Source: Miscanthus floridulus
Lineage: Eukaryota; Streptophyta; Magnoliopsida; Poales; Poaceae
Assembly: GCF_019320115.1 (NCBI RefSeq)
Contig: NC_089588.1
Span: forward strand, 121,030,837 to 121,094,836
DNA: 64,000 nucleotides
Direction of reading: 5' to 3'
The first letter of the stretch is position 1. Every line of letters begins with the position of its first letter. Both the position numbers and the translations under genes were made by a program. The notes beneath the pieces were generated by a model, which was given only the letters and a program-made list of their open reading frames with translations, ran no database searches and was not told the DNA's origin. This document shows, in pieces, positions 1 through 11,242 of this stretch.

Positions 1-486
1 TGGGCCCGCCATGAGATTTGCACGCTGCTCGAGTGTGCGGTGGCATAGCAAGCCGAAAGCTCATTGTCTTAGCGACGCGGGCTCGATGCCAGCCAGTCCA
101 CACCCTCAGAGCACGCTAGTACGGACGTGTTAGTCCATTAGGAGCCACAAGGAAGCGTGAAGCGCACCACAGTCCTAGTGCGTCAGCGTCTCAGTCGTAA
201 CCGTGACGCACGCAACACCCTCGACGCCCGTAGACGCACCTATGACGACCCAAGAGAGGGAGCCAGATGTGGCTATCACCCTCACCATGATAGATGCTAC
301 GACAGTGGCGAGGACCAAAGCCCAAGCCCCAGCCTGCCGGGGCCTCAGGCCTTCGGCCAACACATCCTCAACACTGCCTTGCCGCTGAGGTACCGACCAC
401 CAACCAATATCCCAAAGTTCTAAAACAAACCCTGGACTATGGCTCAAAGACTATCGGCTTGCCTGCTAAGCCGGTGGTGTGGATAA

Positions 487-1010
487 TGATGACTTCATTA
501 TCCGCAACCTTCCACTGTTCTTAGCCGATTCGGCACGAGCATGGTTGGAACACCTGCCGTCCAACGAAATCCAGAGTTGGGTGGATCTGAAGGAAATCTT
601 TATGGGCAACTTCTAGGGTAGATACAAGCGCCCTGGGAACCCATGGGACCTCAAGAACTATCGATAGAAGGCCGGTGAAACCCTCCATGGGTACATTTGA
701 CGGTTCTCCCAGCAGTGCAACAAGCTCCCTAATGTCGCCAACGCCGATGTTATAGGAGCTTTCCTGTCCGAGACCACATGTGAGTCTCTAGTCCATAAGC
801 TAGGAGCAAGGGCCCGTGAACCACCGAGGAACTCCTGGACATCACCACTAGCCACGCCTCTGAGGAAGAAGTGGTCGGAGTGATCTTTGATCACCTCAAT
901 GGCAAGGCAAGGCAGAACGAGGACACCAGCGAAGGCGCCTCCAATTGTTCTGCCAAAAAGAAGAACAAGAAGCAATGGCATGAGGGCTCGCTCGTGGCCG
1001 CCGCTGACCA
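487..1010 (+). pseudogene. gag remnant of Gypsy I
   Basis: Conceptual translation gives a retrotransposon gag domain with recognisable pieces such as LADSARAWLEHLP and GETLHGYI, followed by a Lys/Arg-rich tail near 950-1000. Gag normally forms the virus-like particle shell. The frame is interrupted by stops at positions that read Gln or Arg in related elements (TAG near 616 and 664, TGA near 697) and by a shift near 810-830. No intact zinc knuckle is visible. It lies upstream of the protease as expected. The domain call is sound, but the protein is dead. Confidence 0.75.
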
Positions 1011-1394
1011 GAGAGGTGGTCGAAAGCCCGCGGAGGGCACTCTGAACTATTTTGAAAAATTACTCGAGGGGCCATGCCTGAACCATGCCTTCCTAGTTAA
1101 GCATCTGTACAAGGACTATAGCCTAATGAGGCAGTTCTTGTCTAGAGGCTCTAACAAAGGGGAGCACGGGAAGGATCCTGACCCCACCACAGACAATGCC
1201 GAGGGGAAGGACGGCGGCTTTTCGACATCATATGGGTGCCTCATGATCTTCGGAGGATCAGCGGCCTATGACTCCAAACACCATTAGAAGGTCGCGCACC
1301 GCGAGGTCTATATGACCGAACCGGCCAGCCTGCCTTTCTCCGGTGGTTAGAGTCCGCCATAACCTTTGATCCGACCGACCACCCAGAGAGTGTC

Positions 1395-1720
1395 CCGCAT
1401 CCAGGGAGATATCCACTCGTGGTCGACCCGATCGTCGGCACGAAGCGGCACACCAAAATACTGATGGATAGAGGCAGCGGCCTCAACATCATGTATGCCA
1501 AGACGCTCGACGAAATGGGCATCGACCAGACACGCGTCCGCCTAACCGAAGCACCTTTCCACGGCATCATGCCCGAAAAGTAGGCCATGCCACTTGGGTA
1601 GATCGATCTGCCCGTTACTTTCAGGGATCCATCCAATTATAGGATGGAGACACTCACCTTTGAGGTGGTCGGGTTCCTCGGAACCTACCACGCCATCCTA
1701 AGACGTCCATGCTATGTGAA
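1395..1720 (+). pseudogene. aspartic protease remnant of Gypsy I
   Basis: A stretch reading ILMDRGSGLNIMYA matches the retropepsin active-site region, usually D-G/T-G-S/A followed by a hydrophobic N-[IL]-[IM] segment. The second active-site position is Arg instead of Gly/Thr, so the enzyme would not work. It lies between gag and RT, as in all Ty3/Gypsy elements. Stops occur downstream (TAG near 1581 and 1600). The identification rests on the motif plus gene order. Confidence 0.65.
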
Positions 1721-2090
1721 ATTCATGGCAGTCCCCAACTATACCTACCTCAAGCTAAAGATACCAGGTCCTGACGGGGTCATTACCATCGGCACCTCCT
1801 TCTAGCGTGCCTATGAGTGCGAGGTCGAGTGCTACGATCACGCCACAGCAATCGTTGCCTCTGGAGAGCTCGCCGCCATCAAGAAGGAGGTCACCGAAGG
1901 AGCGCCCGACCCTAAGAAGTCAACCGGGTCTTTTGAGCCTACAGAATGCTCCAAAGAAGTCCTCACAAACCCTAGGTGCACCAAGGGAAAAACAGTGTGC
2001 ATTGGTACCACACTCTCCTTCGAATAGGAAAGTGCGCTCGTCGGCTTACTCCACACCAACAGAGACATCTTCACGTGGAAACCCTCGGAC

Positions 2091-3340
2091 ATGCCATACA
2101 TTCTGAGGAAAGTCATCGAGCACACCTTGAAGATCCGCCCAGGCTCCAAGCCGGTCAAACAACACCTATGTTGGTTCGACGAGGAGAAATACAGAACCAT
2201 CGGCGAGGAGATCGCAAAGCTTTTGGCGGTCGGATTCATCAAGGAAGTATACCACCCAAAGTGGTTAGCCAATCCCGTCCTTGTACGAAAGAAGAGTGGG
2301 AAATGAAGGATGTGTGTTGATTATACGGGTCTCAACAAAGCGTGCCCAAAGGATTTATTTCCTTTGCCACGCATAGACCAAATAGTTGACTCTACCTCAG
2401 GGTGCGAAACTCTCAGCTTCCTTGATGCGTACTCCGGGTACCATCAAATCACGATGAAAGAGTCCGACCAGCTCGCGACATCTTTCATCACCCCCTTTGG
2501 ATTGTTCTGCTGTGTCATAATGTCATTTGGTCTAAAGAACGTTAGGGCTACATACCAGCGCTATATGCTCAAGTGCTTTGGGGATCTCATCGGATGGACC
2601 ATTGAGGCCTACGTTGACAACATCATGGTCAAGTCCAAATAGCCTGGCCACCTCGAAGCCAATCTTGAGCAAACCTTTGCAAAACTCTGAGCGAACGGCA
2701 TCAAACTCAATCCCAAGAAATGTTTTTTCGGGGTCCCAAGGGGCATGCTGCTCAGTTTCATCATCTCCAAGTGTGGCATCAAAGCCAACCAGGAGAAAAT
2801 CTTAGCCATCACGAGGATGGACCCAATTCAGAATATAAAGGGGGTACAATGGGTTATGGGGTGCCTCGCCACACTCAGTCGCTTCATCTCATGACTTGAC
2901 GAACAAGGTCTCCCCCTTTATCGACTTCTAAAGAAAGACGATCACTTTGAATGGACATCCGAGGCCTAGGAAGCACTTGACATGGTTAAGCAGCTCTTGA
3001 CAAAGGCCCCGATCCTGGTTCCTCCCACCAAGGAAGAACCCCTTCTGCTCTACATAGCGGCCACCACACAAGTGGTCAGCGCCGCCCTGGTAGTGGAGCA
3101 GGAAGAAGAGGGGCATGCCCTCAAAATACAATGCCTAGTGTACTTCATTAGCGAGGTACTGTCTGAGTCAAAAACCCGCTATCCCTAAATCTAGAAGCTC
3201 CTATACACTATCCTTATCACAAAGAGGAAGCTAGGCCACTACTTTGAGTCACACCATGTAACGGTTGTGACATCCTTCCCCCTCGGTGAGGTCATCCAAA
3301 GCTAGGATGCCACGGGGAGAACTACGAAATGGAAACTTGA
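2091..3340 (+). pseudogene. reverse transcriptase and RNase H remnant of Gypsy I
   Basis: The RT domain is clear. It shows a WLANPVLV block, then CVDYTGLNKACPKD, FLDAYSGYHQI, FGLKNVRATYQR and YVDNIMVKSK. The catalytic YVDD box (around 2610-2621) has become YVDN, which removes one metal-binding Asp. A TGA at 2304-2306 falls where this family has Trp, and a TAG ends the palm segment at 2640. The RNase H that follows (about 2980-3340) retains LLYIAAT and the YFISEVLSESKTRYP block. In a live element the domain copies RNA into DNA in cytoplasmic particles; this copy cannot. KACPKD places it in the Tat clade. Confidence 0.85.
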
Positions 3341-3344
3341 GCTA

Positions 3345-3860
3345 ATGGATCAAGGCATTACGTATGCCCCTCGGATAGCCATCAAGTCCCAGGTGTTAGC
3401 TAATTTCATCGGGGAATGGACCGAGGTCCAAACGCCACTGGCGGTCGTCGATCAAGAGTACTGGACGATGTACTTTGATGGATCACTAATGAAGAAGGGC
3501 ACCAGTGTAGGGCTGGTCTTCATGTTGCCCCTCGGGGTACGCATGAGGTACATAATTCGTCTCCATTTCCCCACCTCAAACAATGTGACCAAATATGAGG
3601 TGCTCATCAATGGCCTATGCATTGCCATCGAGTTGGGCGTCTGATGTCTCGACATTCGGGGAGACTCCTAACTAGTTGTTGATCAAGTCATGAAGGAGTC
3701 AAGCTACCATGATGCCAAGATGGCCACATACTGCTGAGAAGTCCGATGACTGGAAGACAAGTTTGACGGCCTCGAGCTCAATCACATCCTGAGGCGCCTC
3801 AATGAGGTGGCTAATGTGCTTGCAAAGGCGGCATCCAGCCGAGAGCCAGTGCCAACCGGT
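3345..3860 (+). pseudogene. second (archaeal-type) RNase H remnant of Gypsy I
   Basis: Downstream of the normal RNase H lies a second RNase H-like module: WTMYFDGSLMKKG (first catalytic Asp in FDGS), a YEVLINGLCIAIELG helix (Glu), then an IRGDS strand (Asp) beyond a TGA near 3643. A duplicated RNase H at this place is a known hallmark of Tat elements. The frame is broken by TGA and TAG codons. Function is inferred from the family only. Confidence 0.6.
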
Positions 3861-4067
3861 GTCTTCGCCAACAACCAATACAAGCCCTCGGTCCGCTACG
3901 AGGGGTCAAAATAGGCTGATGACGGTCCCCCCAATTCAGCCTTGGGGGCTGACCAACCATCGGCTCCGTCTGGTCCCAAAGTCATGGAGCTCAAAGAAGA
4001 CCCCACGACAGAGCTCGAACCTCTAGTCAACTAGAGGGTACTCTACCTCGACTACCTCCTCTAGGAC

Positions 4068-4982
4068 ATGCTGCCAATGGACAAGATGGAAGCTCGATGG
4101 CTTGCTCGTTGTGCCAAGTCCTTTGTTCTTGTGGAGGACGAACTCTACAAGCAAAGCCACACCGGGATCCTACAGCACTGCATCCCCATCGAACAAGAGA
4201 AGCGTTTGCTGAGCGATATCCATGGTGGGATATGCGGTCACCATGCTGCAAGTAGAACCCTGGTCAGAAACATGTTCCGACAAGGCTTCTATTGGCCCAC
4301 TACAGTGCCCGACGCCGAGCAGATCATGCGCACCTACGAAGGGTGCCAGCACTATGCTCGACAGACTCACCTCCTGGCTCAAGCACTCCAGATGATCCCC
4401 ATCATGTGGCCATTCATGGTCTGGGGGCTCGATTTGGTTGGGTCGCTAAAGAAGGCACCCAAGGGCTACACCCACTTGCTTGTCATCATAGACAAGTTTA
4501 CAAAGTGGATAGAAGCTCAGCTGATTTCCGCGATCAAATTTGAGCAAGCCGTGCTGTTCTTCCTCGACATCGTCCATTGCTTTGGTTTTTCAAACTCCAT
4601 CATCATGGACAATGGTACATAGTTCACCATAAAAAAGTTCCTTCGAGTCTACGATGAATACCACATTTAGGTCGATTGGGCCACCATCGCGCACCCCCGA
4701 ACAAATGGGCAGGTCGAGCGCGCAAACAGCATGGTCCTACAGGGCCTCAAGCCTAGGATCTTCAACTGGTTAAACAAGTTTGGTGCATGGTGGGTAGCTG
4801 AGCTCCCTGTGGTACTCTGGAGCCTAAGGACAACTCCCAGTCAAGCCACCGGCTACACACCCTTCTTCATGGTCTATGGTTCCGAGGCCGTCCTCCCAAC
4901 GGACCTCGACTATGGAGTGCCAAGGATCAGGGCATACGACGAACAGGGAGCTGAGGCATCCCACGAGGATGCCATGGACTAG
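4068..4982 (+). pseudogene. integrase remnant of Gypsy I
   Basis: The segment has an H-H-C-C-like zinc-binding start (HGGICGHHAASRT ... GCQHYA; the last Cys is replaced), then the DDE core. The first Asp lies in WGLDLVGS, the second in IIMDNGT, and the Glu in [10 protein letters not shown]. The C-terminal part continues through [17 protein letters not shown], typical of plant Gypsy integrases. Integrase inserts the cDNA into the genome. TAG stops at 4620-4622 and near 4668 break the frame. The catalytic triad is still readable, so decay is moderate here. Confidence 0.85.
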
Positions 4983-5837
4983 CTAGACGAATCACTTTCA
5001 TCGCCGGTTGCTCGGTGACCACTGAAGGCATGGGCACCACCACGGGCGGCACCTAACCAGCTGACGAGGTTGTGACACCATCTTTGCTCCTGCCCAAAAT
5101 AGGAGCGACATCGGGCAATGGCTGCCATCTCGCTTGAAGGGCGACACTCTTCTTGGGCGCCAGCGCCAAAGAGCGGCCCCGTCTTAGGATGCCACAAGAA
5201 ATGAAAGGCATAATTCACAATGAAAATAGAGAAAAATAGAGAGAATAGAGGAGTTAGTGACTTACGTTGGCGCTGTTGGGCGGTGGAGATGTTTGGGGGA
5301 CGAACTCCTAGTTCTCTGCACCACCTCATTAGGGCGGGACAGTTTTGAGCCCGCCCCCTACTCCTAGGGTGAGGGGCTCGCTTCCCTCGCATCTAGGCAC
5401 ATGGTGGTGGAGCCACTCCCCTCTCTCCGCACCTCGGGCACGGTGGTGGATCCATCCGCCCCCGCTGGCTCTTGGGGCACGGCGATGGCTTCGCCCGCTC
5501 CTGCTAGCACTTCGGGAGCGACGACAGATGTGCCCGCCCCTTCTAATTCCTAAGGCATGGCGGTGGGGCCACTCCCCTCCCGCTGGCACCTCGGGCGTGG
5601 CGGCAGATCCGCCCACCCCTGATGGTTCTAAGGACGGGCCGATGGTCTGGCCTGCCTCCTCCAGCCTCATGGCCGTACCTTCCCTTGCGTGGAACAAGAA
5701 GGGTCCCTACATGGACGAGTGGGTACCTATCAGTGCATCCTTGCTCCCTAGGTCATCCCACTCGGTGTTGGTAACTACCTCTTCTTCTTCTTCTTCTTCC
5801 TCGTCATCGTTTTCATCTCTGTCGGTTTCCTCCCCGC
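4983..5837 (+). other. post-integrase region of Gypsy I, no gene recognised
   Basis: The stretch is GC-rich and low in complexity, with a TCT/TTC microsatellite around 5779-5815. A 169-codon open frame here is Pro/Ser/Trp-rich and matches nothing I recognise; it looks like a composition artefact. Tat elements usually carry a long 3' noncoding region at this place. Confidence 0.5.
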
Positions 5838-6332
5838 TTGTATCTGATTCGTAGTAGCTCCTTGAGCCTGTTCAGATGAACCCTGCACTGTCTAGACATC
5901 ACCACTACTAGCTGGTGCTGCTTCTTAATGGCTGGTACCAACTTGATTAGTCCCTTGGGTCGATGGATCTGGAATGTTGTAATAAGCCGGTCCGCCTTGA
6001 CCAACTAGAAATCTATGAATCGCCTCTCTCATGGCGTTGTGGAATATATCCACGAAAGCTTTGTTATGGCTTGATATGGCATCATGAACAGATTTGTCTA
6101 CAACTTCCTTAAAGAAACGTCTGTCTTCATCTTTAGTTGTATCTATCTGCCCGTGTAACAGAACTCTTGGTAGTGGAAATTTCTGAACAATTGTGTTGTC
6201 ATGTGTTTTGGTGTAGGACAACAAACATTTGTTCTGAAACTCTTTTGTGGCTTTGCTAATGATACCCTTATCCCCATCAGGTAGATCTTCATAATGCAGC
6301 ATAAGGATGTCATTATTGTTGTGAACTGCCAT
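5838..6332 (-). pseudogene. gag N-terminal fragment of Gypsy family II
   Basis: The ATG at 6332 opens a frame starting MAVHNNNDILM. It aligns with the plus-strand gag start at 39030 (MASYNNNDILM) over about 150 residues. It is better preserved than the full-length copy: three positions that are TAG there read Gln here. The frame meets a TAA at about 5925, where the other copy has CAA, and homology ends at 5838. The domain is the N-terminal gag region before the canonical Retrotrans_gag fold. Confidence 0.8.
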
Positions 6333-6370
6333 GACGATTGTGGGGTCCCACTGGGCGTGCCAGAAACATG

Positions 6371-8187
6371 TGTCGACACATAATTTTTGTCCCATGCCGA
6401 GGACGCACGCAGCAAGCCAGAAGGGTCTGCTCGATGGAGCTGTAGATCCGCCTAGCTTCAGTGCAGGGATGGTCGATCCTATGCACTCCTCCCGAGACGT
6501 GCCAGTCAATTTGACCTTGTATTTGACAAGGAGAGAAAGTTTATCAGTAATTCAAGGTGGAACTTGCCGGTGTTGCCAGAAAGTCCCGAATGTGCGGCTC
6601 TGAGAGCCAATAAGAAAGGAGATTGACTAAACAGTCGATTCCAGCATATTTATGAGAATAAATCGGTTAAAGCTCATTGGGTTGTATAAGAAGAATCGGT
6701 TATCATTCAAGATAAATGGCGTTATTTGAGCAGATATTAATCAATGGCAATAAGATGTCAACAATGATTGGTTTATGCTGAGCCAATGATTATAAGCAAC
6801 CGAACCCCTTTTATATAAAGAAGCAATTCAACACCATTTAATAAAGATAAGTCTAATAAACATGTTAGATCTCATCTATCACTATGACCAGTGGGGCATG
6901 AGGCAGAATCACGCTGACCGTAGAAATAACAATAGACTCAATGACCCTAACTCATTACTAATATCAGTGGGGCATGAGGTAGAATCATGTAGGCCGTAAT
7001 ACAATAATAAGATCATGAGGCTAACACATCTTTCAACCTATCTTTACTTCAACGGTCTCATGATGCGAACTGCTCGTGAAAGCACTCGATATTGGCTAAA
7101 ACAGTCGATTCAGGCATAGCGCATAGTTAAAGTCATGTCTTATCAGGAATAGATCTACCGAATAACAATCCCCACTTCACAGTGCTAATAGTGGCGTGTG
7201 AGGTAGAATCACACAGGCCGTGATAACGGGCCATAGAACGGTTTTCGCTAGCCAAATAATCTACTCAAGATGCAACATGCTTTAACCATACGCTATGCAC
7301 GATCAAGATTGATGTAAAACAACTGATAAAACATAACTCATCGTTTAATGTACATATTAGATTGGTTTTAGATTAACAAACGATGGGCTAAATAGGATAT
7401 AAGGCCGATCTAGATCAATCCCAATCAGACAGAGTTATATTGTTGTAATTTAGATGAATAATGAAAGCAATAAGCAATATTGGTAACTTAGTGAATCTAC
7501 CAAAGACTGCCATTCTAAGGTTGAGCCGATAGCTTGAGCTTGATCTAGTTCATGCAGTGGGGGTCGATCAGATCGATGAAGTGGGGGTCGATCAGATCGA
7601 TGCAGCCATACTTGAACTAGGCAAGAATCGATAACTAACTTATACCAGAGTCGCAGTGGAGGTTGATCGGATCAATGCAGCCGTACGAACAGAGGTATAA
7701 GCCATGACGGTACTTACAACAAGCAGTGGAGGTTGACCGGATCGATGCAGCCATACTTGCTGAAGAACTCACCAAGATCTACTCTACTCCTACTCCTACG
7801 GGGTGGCCAGAGACGAAAAAGTAAATGACTTGTATATTGGATTGATTGTTGTTCTTTATAATAGTCGGGGTTTGGTATTTATACCTAGAGTCTAAGCATG
7901 AATCCTACTCGAGCACGATTCGTTACAATTTTCCAGCATAAAAGAAAACATTCCTAATTTAAGATAACTTAGACCCTAATCTTTCCCCTTTTGTAGAGTC
8001 CATCATGTTTCGTCCTGACGCTGATCGTAGCCTTTGTCATTATCTGTCAGCGCTGCCTGAAGAAAGCCGATTCTGGTGCTGCATTCGAATCAGCTAATTC
8101 CAATCTACGTGCAATTGCTTCCTTGATGACATGATCTTAGGAGCTTTTAAGTCTCTGCGAGATTCCTTCCAAATTTTGGTGTAAACA
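6371..8187 (-). repeat. LTR of Gypsy family II (minus orientation)
   Basis: The LTR is about 1.8 kb, starting TGTTTACACCA at 8187 and ending TGTCGACA at 6371 on the minus strand. It holds the same scattered GATCGAT / GCTGCATCGAT motifs as the LTRs at 37.3-39.0 kb and 58.1-60.0 kb, here around 7540-7760. It retains the roughly 210-bp segment that is missing from the 5' LTR of the full-length copy. Confidence 0.8.
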
Positions 8188-8191
8188 TTGA

Positions 8192-8855
8192 CCGATCTTA
8201 CGTGACATCTTATATGCCACAAGCTTGCCAATGAGGATGGATGTCTGGGGTCATGTTGCTCAAGTCCTCCAAGTTGTGAAGGATGATGATGATGCTTGCA
8301 TATTTTGAGTTTGGTAGCACAGAGATGATCTTCCTCACAATATCCGCATCACCTAGCTTTGTCAACCTATAGAATTGAGCTCATTGACAGTTAGATTCAA
8401 ACGAGAATACATGTCCTTTACAAGCTCATTTTCATTCATTTTAAAAGAATCATAGGTTGTCTTAGCTAGGCAATGCTTTTGCTCATGGACATTACTTGTG
8501 CCGTCATGGAGCTCATGTAGTTTTAACCAAATTTCATGTGCCATTTGTAAAGTGACACTTGGTTAAAAACATCCAAGCTAAAAGATTCATGCAAGCAATT
8601 TTTAGCTCTAGCATTAAAATCAATCTCTTTTTCATCACTCGTAGTTTGTTTCTCGAGATTCTTAAGGTGTTTCATCCCGTCGCGAGTGACTCTCCAAACA
8701 CCTAGATCAACCGCTTCTAGGTAGCAAGCCATTCTAGCACTATAATAGGGAAAGTTAGTGCCGTCAAAGTATGGAGGCCTTGAGGTATCTATCCTTCCCA
8801 CTCTAAATGACGTCGGCTCAACGGCGGTGAAGCCAAAGGTCCAAAGATGAGCCAA
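8192..8855 (-). pseudogene. Copia gag (UBN2/DUF4219-type) N-terminal fragment
   Basis: The translation shows the usual Copia gag opening with PPYFDGTNFPYYSARM, then GVWRVTRDG, and after a frame break AHEIWLKLHELHDGTSN and LNLTVNELNSIG. This is the family's pattern of a short substrate-like module followed by UBN2. There is no ATG at the expected start; the longest frame opens at TTG, a few bases after the primer-binding site. The frame is broken near 8530 and truncated near 8190. Protease, integrase and RT are absent. Confidence 0.75.
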
Positions 8856-8857
8856 CT

Positions 8858-8870
8858 GGCTCTGATACCA
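8858..8870 (-). other. primer-binding site, initiator tRNA-Met type
   Basis: The minus strand reads TGGTATCAGAGCC, the standard plant PBS complementary to the 3' end of tRNA-iMet. It lies directly inside the LTR end and before the gag frame, and so fixes the orientation of the Copia fragment. Confidence 0.85.
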
Positions 8871-8872
8871 AT

Positions 8873-10434
8873 TAAAAGGACCGTGACGCCTAAGAGGGGG
8901 GGGGTTGAATTAGGCAACTTAAAACTCTAGCTATAAACTATGGCCTCTTTTTCTACCCTTAGCAAAAACCTATGCAAAAGATAAACTATCTAAATGTGCA
9001 ACTATGGTTTTACTACTGTGTTGCTATATCTAACACAAAAGAGTTATGCAATCTAGTTTTCAAACCTATCAACTAAGCTAGGAAAGGTAAAGCTCACACC
9101 AAGGTTACAATGTAAATGCGGAAGCTAAAGACAGAGGTAGCTAGTATTTTTACCGAAGTATCGACGACTCTAGTATTTTTACCGAAGTATCGAGAAGCGC
9201 GCAAGCTTGCCCTTAGTCCTCGTTGGAGCCCCTCATAAGGAATCCCTCGTAAGGGCCAAGCTCCCGGTCGGGTAACTCCGTGGATAGACTTGGGTCTTCC
9301 CCACGCGCAAGTGGATCTCTGACTTGCCTTCCGGCAAGCCGCTCCCGGATGCTCCCCGCCGTCTTCACTATCAAGCTTCCGGTCAAAATATCGCGGGCCT
9401 TGTTCCCTCTGTACACGGTGGCGGCCACACCACAAACGCGATTGGTGAGGTGTTGCAAGACTACTAGCCCCTCCAATGTACAACAATGGTGCACGCAAGC
9501 ACCGAGTGGTAAGAGATGTATAAACCTCACTAAACAATTGGCATAAACCTAGAGCAAGCGCATAAGCGGTGGTCTAACTAACCTAAGCACTTCGCAAAAG
9601 CACCTACACTAATCACCGAATGTATCACTAAGCACTTAGCAAGTGAAGAGCTCTGAAATGGTGTATCAACACCCTTGATATGTTTCCTTACTTCTCCACA
9701 CTCCAAATGGCCGGATGAAGGGGTATAAATAGCCCCAAGTGGGAGAACTAGCCATTGGACCCATGTCCCAACTATTCTGCCAACACTGGACGCTACTCTC
9801 GTCCGGACCGGACGTGTCCGGTCACTCACAACAGTCATTTGGTCTTCGGTGCGATCAACTGATCGGACTCTGACCGAGTCCGGTCACAGCCACCGGACGC
9901 GTCCGGTCGCATCTGTGCCTCTCTGGAACCTCTCAGCATGACGATAGGATGCTACTGTTCCTGCATCCGGTTGATCATCCACCAGCGTTCGGTCAGTGCT
10001 GAGCTATTGCTTCGATAGTGAATAGTGTCATTGTCGCGTCCAGTCACTTGAGTCCTCAGCGTCCGGTCACATGGGTAGGCGCGCTCACACTAGGGTTTCT
10101 CATCGGACGCATCCGGTTAGTGTGTCCGGTCATAGCGTCCGGTCACACTTTTAACCCTTTCTTCACTTGTTTCTTCATGATCTTTGCGCCTGGCTTGGTT
10201 CCATCTTTGTGTCTTGGACTTTTCTCGATCTTGTATGTCTTCTATGTATCTTCCAATGTCTTTCTTGAGGTGTTGATCATCGGATCATCACGTCGCCTTC
10301 ATCCAAGTCACGTTTGCACCTTATTGGACTACAAAACAAAACTCTTGCAAATACATTAGTCCCATTTGATCTTGTTGATCATCAAACACCAAAATCCAAA
10401 CTAAATGGGCCAAGAGTCCATTTTCCATACAACA
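8873..10434 (-). repeat. LTR of the Copia fragment with CCGGACGCGTCCGG-like repeats
   Basis: The region upstream of the PBS (minus strand) is LTR-like. Between about 9780 and 10140 it carries many copies of a short palindromic motif around ACCGGACGCGTCCGGT. The same motif array occurs in the solo LTR at 22810-25171, so the two are related or share an LTR module. The outer boundary is uncertain. Confidence 0.55.
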
Positions 10435-10867
10435 TTCTCAGGCTCTTCCTTGTTCACGGGGGTATCTTTGGTTTTCTCCTTCCTTACCGCCTTGCTTCTT
10501 GGGCCATGTTTCAAGCCCGCTGGAGGCCTAACAGGCGCCCCGTGCTCGCATTTTTTGGGGTTCCGTCCTTGGGCGTCGAAGGCTTTGCCTCCACTAGTCT
10601 TCACCTACCCTCGAGAGGACTCTTCGTCTTCCCCCCTTCAGCCTTCGCTATGTCCGCCCGTGTGCCTCCTTGCAGTACACTTCGGGCCTTCGCCGGTGGT
10701 GCCTTCACTAGCCTCCTTGCAGTACACACCTCGGGCCTTCGCTAGCCTTGACCCTAGTGCGGCTTGGCGGCGCGTCCGAAGGCGCCCTGTAGAAAGCCTA
10801 CCCTACAAGCACTATAGTCCATAATTTCTGGTTAACTGTTAATCATCCGGCAGAGAGATAGAAATAA

Positions 10868-10903
<36 letters not shown>

Positions 10904-10940
10904 GGCTAGCCTTCGCGACTGAGATATCTGTGTCCTAACA
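10435..10940. repeat. GC-rich LTR-like remnant
   Basis: This stretch differs in composition from its flanks, contains a short duplication (CTTGCAGTACAC ... TCGGGCCTTCGC twice, near 10670 and 10720) and ends ...GTGTCCTAACA like an LTR terminus. Open frames across it have no recognisable domain. I read it as part of a degraded LTR of unknown family. Confidence 0.35.
10868..10902 (+). repeat. uninterrupted run of 35 G
   Basis: Thirty-five consecutive G, directly counted. Such runs are rare in plant DNA and prone to sequencing and assembly errors; they can form G-quadruplex structures. Confidence 0.95.
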
Positions 10941-11242
10941 GTTTCTTACCCCCATGTGAGATAATGACATAATAGCACAATTTTATTTTTGTTCAGGTCA
11001 AAAAATCCAGACTCCATATATAGCCCTAAGCAGAGAACCTGAAGAACTCCTGATTATTCTAGAGAAATCTGTGAAGGACCGAACAGGCGACTAGAGCGGG
11101 GTAAATAGGAGCCAAATAAAGTTTATCCGACAAGAAACCGGCCAATGTCCTGACTCAACCCCAAAGTGCTCACAAGCCAAAAAAAAAACTTCAAACGGCC
11201 GCGCCACACAGCCGTGGCACCGGTGGACGACGACGACGTCCC
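10941..11242. other. no gene or element recognised
   Basis: About 300 bp between the LTR-like remnant and the zinc-finger ORF. It may hold the 3' UTR of the minus-strand zinc-finger gene. Nothing specific was seen. Confidence 0.5.

Larger units (their letters stand above)
1..5837 (+). mobile_element. Decayed Tat-lineage Ty3/Gypsy retrotransposon I, no LTR in window on the left
   Basis: Fragments of gag, aspartic protease, reverse transcriptase, RNase H, a second RNase H and integrase follow one another on the plus strand in Gypsy order (integrase last). The RT piece with KACPKD and the extra RNase H between RT and integrase are typical of the Tat lineage (RIRE2/Cinful/Grande type); that assignment rests on family knowledge. 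Frames are broken by many stops and shifts, so it is not coding-competent. The 5' LTR would lie left of base 1. The right side ends abruptly at 5837/5838, where a Gypsy copy of another family begins in the opposite orientation, so the 3' LTR is missing. Confidence 0.88.
5838..8187 (-). mobile_element. 5' fragment (LTR, PBS, gag start) of Tat-type Gypsy family II
   Basis: Read on the minus strand this is an LTR followed by a primer-binding region (about 6350-6370) and the first 495 bp of gag. It is clearly homologous to the element at 37293-60019. The LTR start (TGTTTACACCA), the LTR end region and the gag start align by eye. It is cut at 5838, where homology stops in mid-gag and Gypsy I sequence begins, so it is a truncated copy rather than a solo LTR. 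Confidence 0.85.
8188..10434 (-). mobile_element. Copia (SIRE/Maximus-like) 5' fragment: LTR, PBS, gag start
   Basis: On the minus strand an LTR-like region is followed by a primer-binding site complementary to initiator tRNA-Met and a UBN2-type gag frame. The gag is cut at about 8190 by the LTR of Gypsy family II. The left flank of the LTR (near 10434, TGTTGTATGG on the minus strand) is only a guess. The lineage is inferred from the gag style and the long LTR. Confidence 0.7.

Noticed and set aside
5345..5854. 169-codon Pro/Ser/Trp-rich ORF
   Set aside because: Low complexity, ends in a Ser microsatellite and crosses an element junction at 5838, so not a gene.
10018..10824. Several overlapping plus-strand ORFs
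   Set aside because: No recognisable domain, repeat-derived composition, lying in LTR-like sequence.
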